64,000 nt of DNA from NCBI GenBank assembly GCA_963741055.1, contig CAVUGU010000022.1, positions 88,362 to 152,361 of the forward strand, read 5' to 3'. The notes under the pieces are model-generated. The model saw nothing but the letters and a program-made list of their open reading frames with translations. It had not been told where the DNA came from and did not search any database. The translations under genes were made by a program, and so were the position numbers. This DNA is from Bog-756 sp963741055. GTDB taxonomy: Bacteria; Actinomycetota; Acidimicrobiia; Acidimicrobiales; RAAP-2. Below, in pieces: positions 36,368 to 45,554 of this stretch; the first letter of the stretch is position 1, and the number at the start of each line of letters is the position of its first letter.

Positions 36368-38045
36368 TCAGGAGTTGAGCCAGATCTGGGTGCACCACAC
36401 CGCGCCGGTGATGAAACCGAAGGCCGGCTGGCCGGCCGGGCGTGGTGGGATTGTTGAAATTCTGCACCTTGGGCTGGGCGCCGATCGACCAGACGGCGCG
36501 GTCGGTCCAGATGTAGGGGATGTCGGCGCCCATCAGCTTGTTCACCTGTTGGTAGGCGGCGACCGTCGCCGACTGCTGCGTCGACTGACGTCCCTGGATG
36601 AGCGCGGTCTCCATGTTCGGGTCGGTGTTGCGGGCCATGTTGATGGAGAACACCGAGTTGATCTGCGTCGGGCTCCAGAAGATGTAGTTGAGGTCCGGGT
36701 CGATGGCGCCGAACTGCCGCCACACCTGGGCCTGGAACTTGCCGAGCAGCGCGGTGTTGATGATCTGGGCCTGTTCGATCGGGTTCAAGTTGACCTGCAT
36801 CCCGACGTTCTTGAACTGCTGCTGGAGGTACTCGGCGATCTTCGTCGTGTTGGGGTCGGGCACGTGGTTGAGGGTGAAGGTGATCGAGTGCCCGGACGAC
36901 TGCACTTCCTGGACGAGCTGGCGCGCTTTGGTCGGGTTGTACGTCGGATACCCGTTGTCGCTGACGTAGTAGGGAGAGCCCTGCACGAAGGGACCGTTCG
37001 ACGTCGGATTGACCCCCGAGTCGATGACCGCGACGTACTGCGCCGAGTCGATGGCCATGGCCGCGGCCTGGCGGAACTTGAGCTGATCGAAAGGCGCCTC
37101 GGAGAGGTTGAGCAGGACGCACCCCATGTCGGGCTCACCGGCGACCTTGGTCGCGTCGTCGATGTAGCCGAGGGAGGTGTTCTGGCGGAGACTCTTCGTC
37201 ACCTGCGAGGTCGAGGTGTGGATGATGTCGACCGCGCCCGAATTGAGGCTCGCCAGCAACTGCTGGCTGTCGGGGATCGGCTTGTAGGTGATCGAGTCGA
37301 GATAGGGGAGTCCCGACCGCCAATAGTGGGGGTTCTTGGTCGCGGTGAAGTGGTCGTTCGGTGTCCAGCTCTGGAAGATGAACGGACCGGTGCCGATCGG
37401 GTTGGTCTGGCTCCCGGTGTTCAGCCAGTTGGGCTCGGCGATGAACGCCAACTGCCCGCCGATGCCACCCGCGAGGTAGTAGTCGAAGGGCACCCACGGC
37501 GACTTCATCGAAACGGTCACCACCAGCGGGCTGGTGACGGTCACCTTGTCGATGGTGGTCACCGCCGGCCCGGTGAGGCCCGAGGCCTTCTGCTGCTCGA
37601 GGTTCGAAGCGACCGCCGCCGCGTCACAGGGGGTGTTGTTGTGGAACATCAGGTTGGGCCGCATGGTGATCGTCCACACCGTCGAGTCGGCATTGGAGGT
37701 GATCGACTGAGCGAGGTACGGCTGGACCGAGCCGTCTGCGGCGAGAATGGCGAGCGGGTCGAAGACGGTGCGCGCGTAGAGGATGCCGGTGGTGTCGAAG
37801 GTGCCTTGGGTCGTGCTGAAGCCCTTCTCCTCGGCCTCGGTGCCGAAGATCAGCGTGCCGCCGGGTTTCGGCGTCGCGCTGGAGACGCCGTTCGGGTGGC
37901 TGCCGGTGCCGGTGCCCGACGCGCCCGAGCTCGAACCCGAGCTGCAGGCGGCGAGGAGGCCTCCCGAGGAGCCGATGGCCGCCAGGCCGACGCCGGTGGC
38001 CGCGCCACGGGCCAAGAACGAGCGGCGGTCGATTCGATCAGACAT
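36368..38045 (-). CDS. ABC transporter substrate-binding protein, family 5 (one-base frameshift)
   Basis: Peptide/nickel-type solute-binding lipoprotein of about 559 residues. The N terminus has a twin-arginine-like DRRSFLARGAATG and a lipobox LLAAC, so it may be exported by Tat. The family-5 motif is GTLIFGTEAEEKGFS, and the fold continues through DPLAILAADGSVQPYLA and FRQAAAMAIDSAQYV. At about 36430-36438 one extra base in the GGCCGG region breaks the frame; removing it gives QPAFGFITGAVWCTQIWLNS and a stop at 36368. Without that correction the frame runs into the response regulator. No permease or ATPase genes are adjacent, so it is an orphan here. Confidence 0.88.
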
Positions 38046-38243
38046 GTTCCCCCTTAGGACCGGCCCGCCGACCTCCGTCGCCGGGGCTGGCGTCATGTCG
38101 TTGGTTCCGTCCGCTCGTGACCCGGCGGTCGCCTCGCGCGACGTGACCAGCACGTGACGCCCTGACGTTACCCCTCGCGCCCCGCCGGTGGGAGGGCTGC
38201 GCCAAGTGGGTGGCGGATGCCCGACCAGTCGGCCCCGCCCCGG

Positions 38244-38255
38244 TACTGTTCTTCC
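38244..38255 (+). promoter_or_regulatory. Leaderless -10 element of xerC
   Basis: TACTGT at 38244-38249 followed by six bases and GTG 38256; no Shine-Dalgarno. Confidence 0.5.
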
Positions 38256-39167
38256 GTGAGCTGGGAGCTCGAGGCGTTCGGTCGTTCGGTCGGGGGCCTC
38301 TCGGCGGCATCGGTACGGGCATACGAAGGTGACCTTGGCCGGTTCGCGGAGTGGGCGGGCCGGGGTGGGGCCGATGGGCCCGCCGACGTCGACCGTCTGA
38401 TGCTGCGTCGCTACCTCGCGTACCTCTCGACGCGGCGCTACTCGAAGTCGACGATCTCGCGGACCGCCGCCTCGCTGCGGTCCTACTTCCAATGGTGCGC
38501 TCGCCGTGGGCTCGTCGCTTCGGACCCCTCGGCCCGACTCACTGCCCCCTCACCCGACTCGCGCCTGCCCCGGGTGCTCGGCCACAGCGATCTCGACCGG
38601 ATGCTCGACGGCCCGCCGATCGGCCGGGAGGCGCCTCCGGACGTGGCCCTCCGTGACGACGCAGTGCTCGAGCTGCTCTACGGCGCCGGAATCCGGGTGG
38701 CCGAGCTGTGTTCGCTCGACACGGGTGACGTCGACCTCGGGCGGCGGGTGGTGACCGTGGTCGGCAAGGGCTCGAAGCAACGGCAGGTGCTGATCCACCA
38801 GCGGTGTGCGGAGGCGGTCGGTGCCTGGCTGGACGGCCCCCGGGGGAGGGTGGCCTCGGCCGGGGCTCCGGGCTGCGGGGCGCCCCTGCCGGCCGACGAG
38901 GAGCGCCGGGCCCTCTTCTTCAATCGCCGGGGCCGCCGGATCGGTCCCCGTGACGTCCGGCGGATCCTCGATCGGCGCTCGCCGGTGCCCACCCACCCCC
39001 ATGCCCTGCGCCACAGCTTCGCCACCCACCTGCTGGATGGAGGCGCCGACCTGCGTGTGGTCCAGGAGTTGCTGGGCCACACCAGTTTGCAGACCACGCA
39101 GGTCTACACTCATGTGAGCAAGGAACGCCTGCTGACGGTGTACTCGGGGACTCATCCACGAGCGTAA
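38256..39167 (+). CDS. xerC: Tyrosine recombinase XerC
   Basis: Site-specific recombinase that resolves chromosome dimers at dif with XerD. 303 residues. An N-terminal SAM-like DNA-binding domain (RAYEGDLGRFAEWAG) leads to the catalytic domain with Arg147 in GAGIRVAEL, HxLR at His249-Arg252, a conserved His in LLGHTSLQTTQ and the nucleophile Tyr284 in QVYTHVS. Stand-alone rather than part of an integron or phage, and next to whiG-rpsB as in many actinobacteria, so a housekeeping role is likely. Eight bases separate it from the sigma factor gene. Confidence 0.92.
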   Translation: MSWELEAFGRSVGGLSAASVRAYEGDLGRFAEWAGRGGADGPADVDRLMLRRYLAYLSTRRYSKSTISRTAASLRSYFQWCARRGLVASDPSARLTAPSPDSRLPRVLGHSDLDRMLDGPPIGREAPPDVALRDDAVLELLYGAGIRVAELCSLDTGDVDLGRRVVTVVGKGSKQRQVLIHQRCAEAVGAWLDGPRGRVASAGAPGCGAPLPADEERRALFFNRRGRRIGPRDVRRILDRRSPVPTHPHALRHSFATHLLDGGADLRVVQELLGHTSLQTTQVYTHVSKERLLTVYSGTHPRA

Positions 39168-39174
39168 GGGGACC

Positions 39175-40044
39175 ATGGCGACCGGCGCGGAGACGGCGGG
39201 ACACGGCATCGACTGGCTGTGGACCGAGTACAAGAAGACAGGGGCGCGCGAGCTTCGCGATCAGCTCATCGTCCACTACGCGCCCGTCGTGAAGTACGTC
39301 GCGGGCCGCGTCTCGGTCGGCCTTCCCCGCCACGTCGACGAGGCCGACCTGGCCAGCTACGGCATCATCGGCCTCATCGACGCCATCGAGCGCTTCGAGC
39401 CGCTCCGCAACATCAAGTTCGAGACGTACGCGATCCCCCGGATCAAAGGAGCGATCATCGACGAGCTCCGCTCGATCGACTGGGTGCCCCGATCGGTGCG
39501 GGCGAAGGCGCGGGCCGTCGAGCAGTCCTACTCCAAGTTGGAGGCGACCCTCCACCGCACGCCGACCGATGCGGAGGTCGCCGCGGACCTCGACATGACC
39601 GACGGCGAGTTCCAGACCGCGCTCCGCAAGATCTCCTTCGTCGGGGTCGTCGCGCTCGACGAGGTGTTCCGTGGGGGCGAGCGGTCCGACCGTTCGACGC
39701 TCGGCGAGACCCTGCCCGACAGCACGGCCGGCCCGGGCGAGGCATTCGAGGTCAAGGAGACCAAGGATGCGCTGATCACGGCCGTCAGCCAGATGGGGGA
39801 GCGGGAGAAGACCGTGCTCACCCTCTACTACTACGAAGGCCTCACCCTCGCCGAGATCGGCGACATCCTGGGTGTCACCGAGAGCCGGGTCTGCCAGATC
39901 CACACCAAGGCGGTCCTCCAGCTGCGAGCGAAGCTCGCCGACCGACCGGAGGGCTCGGCCCGGCATGCGGGCGGAGAGAAGTCACCGGCCGTAGCGGGAG
40001 CCGGTGCGGGCGACCAGAAGCGCGTCTCGTCCTCGACCGGGTAG
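39175..40044 (+). CDS. FliA/WhiG-family RNA polymerase sigma factor
   Basis: Group 3 sigma factor, 289 residues. Region 2 reads YAPVVKYVAGRVSVGLP followed by LASYGIIGLIDAIERF and FETYAIPRIKGAIIDELR. Region 3 begins TPTDAEVAADL, and the region 4 helix-turn-helix is GLTLAEIGDILGVTESRVCQIH. WhiG in streptomycetes governs aerial development and lies near rpsB, as here; FliA governs flagella. No flagellar gene is in the window, so WhiG-like is preferred. The start has AAGGGG upstream and the C-terminal 30 residues are disordered. Confidence 0.9.
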   Translation: MATGAETAGHGIDWLWTEYKKTGARELRDQLIVHYAPVVKYVAGRVSVGLPRHVDEADLASYGIIGLIDAIERFEPLRNIKFETYAIPRIKGAIIDELRSIDWVPRSVRAKARAVEQSYSKLEATLHRTPTDAEVAADLDMTDGEFQTALRKISFVGVVALDEVFRGGERSDRSTLGETLPDSTAGPGEAFEVKETKDALITAVSQMGEREKTVLTLYYYEGLTLAEIGDILGVTESRVCQIHTKAVLQLRAKLADRPEGSARHAGGEKSPAVAGAGAGDQKRVSSSTG

Positions 40045-40095
40045 TCCCTCGGCCGACCGAGGCCGGCGCAGGTGGAGCCGCTTGCGCCTGGGCAC

Positions 40096-40101
40096 TACGA
40101 T
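40096..40101 (+). promoter_or_regulatory. -10 element of rpsB-tsf with a long leader
   Basis: TACGAT lies about 128 bp before the rpsB ATG, giving a leader of roughly 120 bases, much longer than at neighbouring genes. A small CTCC/GGAG hairpin sits near 40111-40125. Long rpsB leaders in other bacteria mediate feedback by S2; that is inference here. Confidence 0.4.
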
Positions 40102-40228
40102 GGCACCGCTCCTCTGTCCGGAGGGGCAACGAGCTGGAACCGATCACGCACCCGGTCGCGTCCACGGTCGCCCCGTTCGCGGGGTGCAGCAACCGGGGTC
40201 GAAACAACCGTCGAAGGAGTCCCCCCAG

Positions 40229-41150
40229 ATGGCCGTCGTCACCATGAAGCAGCTGCTCGGAGCAGGTGTCCACTTCGGGCACCAAACCCGCCGCTGGAAC
40301 CCGAAGATGCGCAGGTTCATCCTGGGCGAACGGAACGGCATCTACCTGATCGACCTCCGCCAGACCATGGAGGGGATCGAGGAGGCCTATGGGTTCGTCC
40401 GCGACCTGGTTGCCGGAGGTGGAACGATCCTCTTCGTGGGTACGAAGAAGCAGACCCAGGGTCCCGTCGCCACCTACGCAGAGGCCTGCGGGATGCCCTA
40501 CGTGAACGAGCGATGGCTCGGCGGGATGCTCACCAACTTCGAGACCGTCTCCGCCCGGGTCAGCCGCATGAAGGAATTCGAGGCCATGCAGAAGGCGGGC
40601 GACTTCGACGCCATGCCGAAGAAGGAAGCTCTTCGCCACACGAGGGAGCTCGAGAAGCTCCAGCGCAACCTCGGCGGCATCCGGGCGCTCGACAAGCTTC
40701 CGGACGCGATCTTCGTCATCGACACAAAAAAGGAGCACATCGCGGTCACCGAGGCCAACAAGCTCGGGATGCCCGTCGTGGCGGTGGTCGACACCAACTG
40801 CGATCCGGACCTGATCACCTACGTGATCCCGGGCAACGACGACGCGATCCGCTCCGGCACCCTTCTCTGCCGGGTGATCGCCGACGCAGTCGTGGAAGGT
40901 CGCTTCATCGCCGACCAGCGGCCCCCCGCGCCTCCGGCGGGCGCTCCCCGCTCCGACCTCCACTCCTCCGACCAGCCCGGCCACCAGCGCGACGGCGCCG
41001 GCACCGACGGCCCCGGCCGCCTCCGCCGAGCCGGTCGGTGCGGCAGTCGCGACGGCCCCCGCACCTGCCGCGAGCGAGCCGTCCGGCTCGTCGGGCCCGG
41101 ACGAGCCAGCGAGTACCGCTGCCGGAGCGAGCACCGAGGAGGGTGCCTGA
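40229..41150 (+). CDS. rpsB: 30S ribosomal protein S2 (frameshift in C-terminal tail)
   Basis: Small-subunit protein. MKQLLGAGVHFGHQTRRWNPKM, YLIDLRQTMEGIEEAY, GGTILFVGTKKQ and MPYVNERWLGGMLTNF are diagnostic. The folded part is complete through DAIRSGTLLCRVIADAVVEGRF. A run of four C at 40946-40949 then has one base too many; removing it gives an Ala/Pro/Ser/Thr-rich tail of about 65 residues that ends TGA at 41148. Such tails are common in actinobacterial S2. The start ATG 40229 has GAAGGAG upstream. tsf begins one base after the stop. Confidence 0.95.
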
Positions 41151-41151
41151 G

Positions 41152-41947
41152 ATGGCGGCTTACTCTGCCAAGGACGTCCAGCGGCTGCGACAGTCGACCG
41201 GTGTCGGGATGCTCGACGCGAAGCGTGCCCTCGACGAGAGCGAGGGCGACATGGACAAGGCCACGTTGTGGCTGCGCGAGCAGGGCCTCGCGAGCTCGGC
41301 GAAGCGTGCCGACCGCGAGGCATCGGAAGGCGCGGTCGCGATCGGGCGCTCGGGCAACGCGGCCGCCATCGTGCAACTTCGCTCGGAGACCGACTTCGTC
41401 GCGAAGTCGGACCAGTTCGTCGAGATGGTCGCCTACCCTCGCCGACCTGGTCGCCGCAGAGGGTGAGTCGGCCATCGACCAGCGCGCCGAGGACCTCGAG
41501 CGGATGAAGACCACCTTGCAGGAGAACATCTCGGTCGGGACGGTGGTGCGGATCGAGGCGCCGCCCGGCGGAGTGGTCGATTCGTACCTGCACCGTCAGG
41601 CGGGCCGGGGGGTCAACGCGGTGGTGGTGGCGCTCGCCGGCGGCGACGCCGAGCTGGCCCACGACGTCGCGACCCACATCGCCTTCGCCCGTCCGACCTA
41701 CATCTCCCGTGACGAGGTGCCCGAGGCCGAAGTCGCCGCGGAGCGCGAGACGGTCGAGCGGATCGCCCGCAACGAGGGCAAGCCGGAGGCCCAGCTTCCG
41801 AAGATCGTCGAGGGTCGCCTGAACGGCTGGTACAAGGAGCGTGTCCTTCTCGACCAGGGCTACATCAAGGACGAGAAGAAGACCATCGCGGCCCTGCTCG
41901 GACCGGCGAAGGTCACCCAGTTCGCCCAGGTAGTGGTCGGCGACTGA
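41152..41947 (+). CDS. tsf: Elongation factor Ts (one-base frameshift)
   Basis: Nucleotide exchange factor for EF-Tu. The UBA-like N terminus (RLRQSTGVGMLDAKRALDE) and the EF-Tu contact TDFVAKSDQFVEMVA are present. An extra T near 41434 breaks the frame; removing it joins VEMVA to TLADLVAAEGESAID and the coding continues through HIAFARPTYISRDEVP and LLDQGYIKDEKKTI to 41947. The final length is about 265 residues. An essential single-copy gene, so the shift is probably an artefact. Confidence 0.95.
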
Positions 41948-41964
41948 GGCCGGCGGCAGAAGCG

Positions 41965-42681
41965 ATGGGCCGTCAGCAGCGCATCGTGCTGAAGATGTCC
42001 GGCGAGGCACTCGCCTCGTCGGCGTCGGACGAGACCATCGACTCCTCGACGGTCGAGCAGCTCGCCGGCGAGATCGCACGGTCGCTCCAGGAGCTCGACC
42101 TCGAGCTGGCGGTGATGGTCGGCGGGGGCAACATCTGGAGAGGGACGACCGGGGCGGGCGCCGGCATGGACCGGTCGACCTCCGACACCATGGGGATGCT
42201 GGCCACGGTCATCAACGCCCTCGCCCTGCAGGACGCGCTGGAGCACCACGGGCAGCCCACCCGGGTGCTCACCGCGGTGCAGATGGCCGAGGTCGCCGAG
42301 CCCTACATCCGCCGCCGGGCCATCCGGCACCTCGAGAAGGGCAGGGTGGTGATCTTCGCGGCCGGCATGGGCAACCCCTATTTCACGACCGACACCTCGG
42401 CGGCTTTGCGGGCGGCGGAGATCGAGGCCGAGTTGCTCTGCAAGGGGACCCACGGCGTCGACGGCGTCTACTCGGCGGACCCGCGGGTCGATCCGACCGC
42501 CACTCGGTACGACGAGCTCACCTTCATGGAGGTGGTGGCGAAGGATCTCCGGGTGATGGATCTGACGGCGATCACCTTCTGCAAGGACAACGGCCTGCCG
42601 ATCAGGGTGTTCGACCTCATGGCGCCCGGCAACATCTACAAAGCCCTCGCCGGCGAGCCCATCGGCACGCTGGTGCGGTGA
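41965..42681 (+). CDS. pyrH: Uridylate kinase
   Basis: Hexameric bacterial UMP kinase of the amino acid kinase fold, 238 residues. RIVLKMSGEALAS (phosphate loop), VMVGGGNIWRG, MDRSTSDTMGMLATVINAL and GMGNPYFTTDTSAALRA are typical. GTP activation and UTP inhibition are known for the family. It lies 17 bp after tsf in the conserved rpsB-tsf-pyrH-frr order. Confidence 0.96.
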   Translation: MGRQQRIVLKMSGEALASSASDETIDSSTVEQLAGEIARSLQELDLELAVMVGGGNIWRGTTGAGAGMDRSTSDTMGMLATVINALALQDALEHHGQPTRVLTAVQMAEVAEPYIRRRAIRHLEKGRVVIFAAGMGNPYFTTDTSAALRAAEIEAELLCKGTHGVDGVYSADPRVDPTATRYDELTFMEVVAKDLRVMDLTAITFCKDNGLPIRVFDLMAPGNIYKALAGEPIGTLVR

Positions 42682-42713
42682 AGTCGCTGGTGGAGGGTCG
42701 GGCACCTGCTGGC

Positions 42714-42719
42714 TACGCT
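42714..42719 (+). promoter_or_regulatory. -10-like element before frr
   Basis: TACGCT lies about 57 bp upstream of the frr ATG, between pyrH and frr. The frr start also has its own AGGAG, so this would give a leadered transcript. Confidence 0.3.
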
Positions 42720-42775
42720 GGACCGCCAGTGATCGCACCGGACGACGGGACCGTCCGTTCCGCAGGAGACGTCTG

Positions 42776-43345
42776 ATGGACGAGGAGCTGGTCGCGCTCG
42801 TCGTCAGCGATGCCAAGGAGCACATGGGCAAAGCCGTCGACCACGCGCAGGCGGAGTTCGGTGCCATCCGGACAGGTCGCGCGACCCCCGCGCTCGTGGA
42901 GCACTTGAAGGTCGACTACTACGGCGCGGAGACCGAGCTGCGACAGATCGCCGGGTTCTCGGTGCCCGAGGCGCGTCTCCTCGTCGTCTCGCCCTACGAC
43001 AAGGGATCGCTGTCGGCCGTCGAGAAGGCGCTGCAGAGCTCGGATCTCGGTATCACTCCCTCGAACGACGGGTCGGTGATCCGCCTGACGTTCCCGGTCC
43101 CGACCGAGCAGCGCCGGAAGGAACTGGTCAAGGTCGTCAAGCAGAAGGCGGAGGACGGCCGCGTGACGGTCCGCAACATCCGGCGTTCCGCGCGCCACGA
43201 GCTCGAGGGCATCCAGAAAGACGGCGACCTGTCGGGTGACGAGCTCGAGCGGGTAGAGAAGGACCTGGACAAGATCACCCACGAGCACGTCGCGGCGATC
43301 GATCGGCTGCTCGCCAACAAGGAGCAGGAGCTCCTCGAGATCTGA
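42776..43345 (+). CDS. frr: Ribosome recycling factor
   Basis: Splits post-termination ribosomes with EF-G. 189 residues. FGAIRTGRATPALVEHLKVDYYG and the helical arm (RRKELVKVVKQKAEDGRVTVRNIRRSA is broken here into RKELVKVVKQKAED and VRNIRRSARHEL) identify it. ATG 42776 has AGGAG eight bases upstream. Followed after 44 bp by cdsA. Confidence 0.97.
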   Translation: MDEELVALVVSDAKEHMGKAVDHAQAEFGAIRTGRATPALVEHLKVDYYGAETELRQIAGFSVPEARLLVVSPYDKGSLSAVEKALQSSDLGITPSNDGSVIRLTFPVPTEQRRKELVKVVKQKAEDGRVTVRNIRRSARHELEGIQKDGDLSGDELERVEKDLDKITHEHVAAIDRLLANKEQELLEI

Positions 43346-43389
43346 CAGGGGCCGACCCGCTCGGGTGGCCCTGGGAGGAAACAGCTGAC

Positions 43390-45534
43390 GTGGACAATGG
43401 TCCGGACCATCCCGAGGACGACGTCACCCGTGTCGACCTGCCGGTGACGCGCCCTGAGCCGTCCGGTCCCGTCCGCATCGCCGGCGCGGAGTTGGCCGGT
43501 GAGGCCGCGACGAACGAGCTCCCCGTCGTCAGGGGTCTGGGCGAGGAGCAGGAACTCGAAGGAGAAGAAGAGGCGTGGGCGGCGGGCGCGCCCGACGAGG
43601 GCAGCGACGAATTGGTCGAAGGGTGGCAGGCGGCGAAGGAGGCACCCGGACCGGTCGGTCAGGGCACCTTCGGTGGCGCATTCGATCAGCCGAGAGTTCG
43701 GGTAACCGACGAGCCAGGGGACGCGGGCACCGACGAGGCGGCGGTCCAACCGGTCGTACCCGGTCAGACCGCGACTCCCGCCGCCCCTCCGTCCTCCACC
43801 GAGCTTCCCCACTGGACCGAGCCGCCGACGGGTGAGGTCCCTGCCGTGCTGGCACGCGGACCCGAGAGCGAGCGCCAGGGCTCAGGGATCATCCCACCGA
43901 GTTGGCGCGAGGAGGATGCCGACTGGGTCGCGCAGGAAGAGGAATTCGAACCTTCGATGTTCGGCGAAGAGCACGCTCCGCTCGGCTCCCTGGACGAGAC
44001 GGATCGGGCCGAGGAACGGCGCCCCTGGGAATTCGAGCTCCACCCACAGCCGACCGGCTCGGGTCCGGCGGTCCGGCCTCCCGAGGACACCGGCGCGCCG
44101 ACCGAGGCGCTCACCGGCATCGCGGCAGCGAGTGCGGAGTTCGGCGAACGTCCGTCGGCCACCGACGAGCGGGATGTCGAGACCAGTGAGTGGGCGGTAC
44201 CGGTGCGCGAGTCGGCCGGCGACCGCGAGGGGACGTCCGAAGACGAGTTGTTCGAGAGCGGGGCACGCCCGAGCGGGACGAAGCGTTCGGGGCGGGCCCG
44301 TCGTTCGGTTCTGCGGCCGGGGCGCATGCGTGCAAAGCGCCCCGACGACGACGTCGCCGGGGCACCGCTCGCCGCGGAGCCGCCGGGTGCCGCGGTGACC
44401 GAGGTTCCCGGCGCCGGGCGCAAACGAGTCGGCCTCGCCGGTCTCGCCGCGGCCGATCGGACCGCGGAGAGAACCGCGGAGAGAGAGGCTGCCCAAGCGG
44501 ACGAGTCGGCCGGCGTGCCGACCGCGGCGCTGACCGACACCGACGTCGCCGCAGCCGGTGCGGACAGCGCGGCCGCCGGCGAACGGCGCCGAAGCCGGGG
44601 AGCGAACCCGTTGCTGGTCGCCCAACCCGAGGCCCCGGTCGGGACCGGCGGGGGGCCGCCCCCACCTCGCCGATCGCGGCGTGCGCTCGCGGAAGGAGCC
44701 GACGCGCCGGTCGAGCCGGCCGGCGGGCTGGCACTGCGGATCGGGACCGGCATCGCGGCCGCGGTGATCGCCATCATCGCGTTCGAGCTCGGCACGGTCA
44801 CCTCCCTCGTGCTCTGCGTGATCGTGGTGACCTTCGCTGCCGGCGAATGTTTCGGGGTCTTGCGGAGAGCGGGGTACCACCCCGCCACGCCGCTCGGCCT
44901 GGTCGGGACGATCTCGTTGATGGTCGGCGCCTACACCAAAGGTGTCGAGGCCCTGCCCCTGATCCTGGTCCTCATCACCGTGTTCACCCTCCTCTGGTAC
45001 GTGTTCGGGATCGAGGAGGGCTCAGCGGTCGCGGGCACCGCCGCGACCCTCTTCACCATCGGGTGGGTCTCGCTGCTCGGCTCCTTCGCCGGGCTCCTCC
45101 TTGCACCGTCGCTCTTTCCCAACCGCCACGGCATCGCGTTCCTCGTCGGCGCAGTGATCGCGACGGTGGCGAACGACGTGGGCGCCCTCGTGGTCGGGCG
45201 GTGGATCGGGCGACGCCCGCTCGCGCCGAGGATCAGCCCGAACAAGACCTGGGAGGGCGTGATCGGGGGGGCGGTCTTCTCGATCGTGATCTCGGCCGTC
45301 GTGGTCGGGAACATCCATCCGTGGACGGTGGGGAAGGCCGCGCTGCTCGGCCTGGTGGTGGCGGTGGTCGCACCGATCGGCGATCTCTGCGAGTCCATGC
45401 TCAAGCGTGATCTGCGCCTGAAGGACATGGGCCGTCTCCTGCCTGGCCACGGCGGGGTGCTCGACCGGGTCGATGCGCTGTTGTTCGTGCTCCCGGCCAC
45501 CTACTACTTGGTGCGTGCGCTGAACATCGCCTGA
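43390..45534 (+). CDS. cdsA: Phosphatidate cytidylyltransferase with a 445-residue N-terminal extension
   Basis: Integral membrane enzyme that makes CDP-diacylglycerol for phospholipids. The catalytic part is residues about 446-714, about 270 residues and the normal size, with several membrane helices and the CDP signature LKRDLRLKDMGRLLPGHGGVLDRVDAL split as KRDLRLKDMGRLLPGHGG and VLDRVDALLFV. Before it lies a long acidic, Ala/Glu/Pro/Arg-rich region with no hydrophobic segment and no recognisable domain. GTG 43390 is supported by GGAGGAAA upstream. There is no in-frame stop separating the extension, so it is probably a real cytoplasmic tail, though a later start is possible. Confidence 0.9.
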   Translation: MDNGPDHPEDDVTRVDLPVTRPEPSGPVRIAGAELAGEAATNELPVVRGLGEEQELEGEEEAWAAGAPDEGSDELVEGWQAAKEAPGPVGQGTFGGAFDQPRVRVTDEPGDAGTDEAAVQPVVPGQTATPAAPPSSTELPHWTEPPTGEVPAVLARGPESERQGSGIIPPSWREEDADWVAQEEEFEPSMFGEEHAPLGSLDETDRAEERRPWEFELHPQPTGSGPAVRPPEDTGAPTEALTGIAAASAEFGERPSATDERDVETSEWAVPVRESAGDREGTSEDELFESGARPSGTKRSGRARRSVLRPGRMRAKRPDDDVAGAPLAAEPPGAAVTEVPGAGRKRVGLAGLAAADRTAERTAEREAAQADESAGVPTAALTDTDVAAAGADSAAAGERRRSRGANPLLVAQPEAPVGTGGGPPPPRRSRRALAEGADAPVEPAGGLALRIGTGIAAAVIAIIAFELGTVTSLVLCVIVVTFAAGECFGVLRRAGYHPATPLGLVGTISLMVGAYTKGVEALPLILVLITVFTLLWYVFGIEEGSAVAGTAATLFTIGWVSLLGSFAGLLLAPSLFPNRHGIAFLVGAVIATVANDVGALVVGRWIGRRPLAPRISPNKTWEGVIGGAVFSIVISAVVVGNIHPWTVGKAALLGLVVAVVAPIGDLCESMLKRDLRLKDMGRLLPGHGGVLDRVDALLFVLPATYYLVRALNIA

Positions 45535-45554
45535 ATCTCGGGCAGGCTAGAGGG

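Noticed and set aside
38256..39167. Tyrosine recombinase as evidence for an integrated element
   Set aside because: Sequence and neighbours (whiG-type sigma, rpsB) fit housekeeping XerC; no attachment repeats, excisionase or cargo genes are adjacent.
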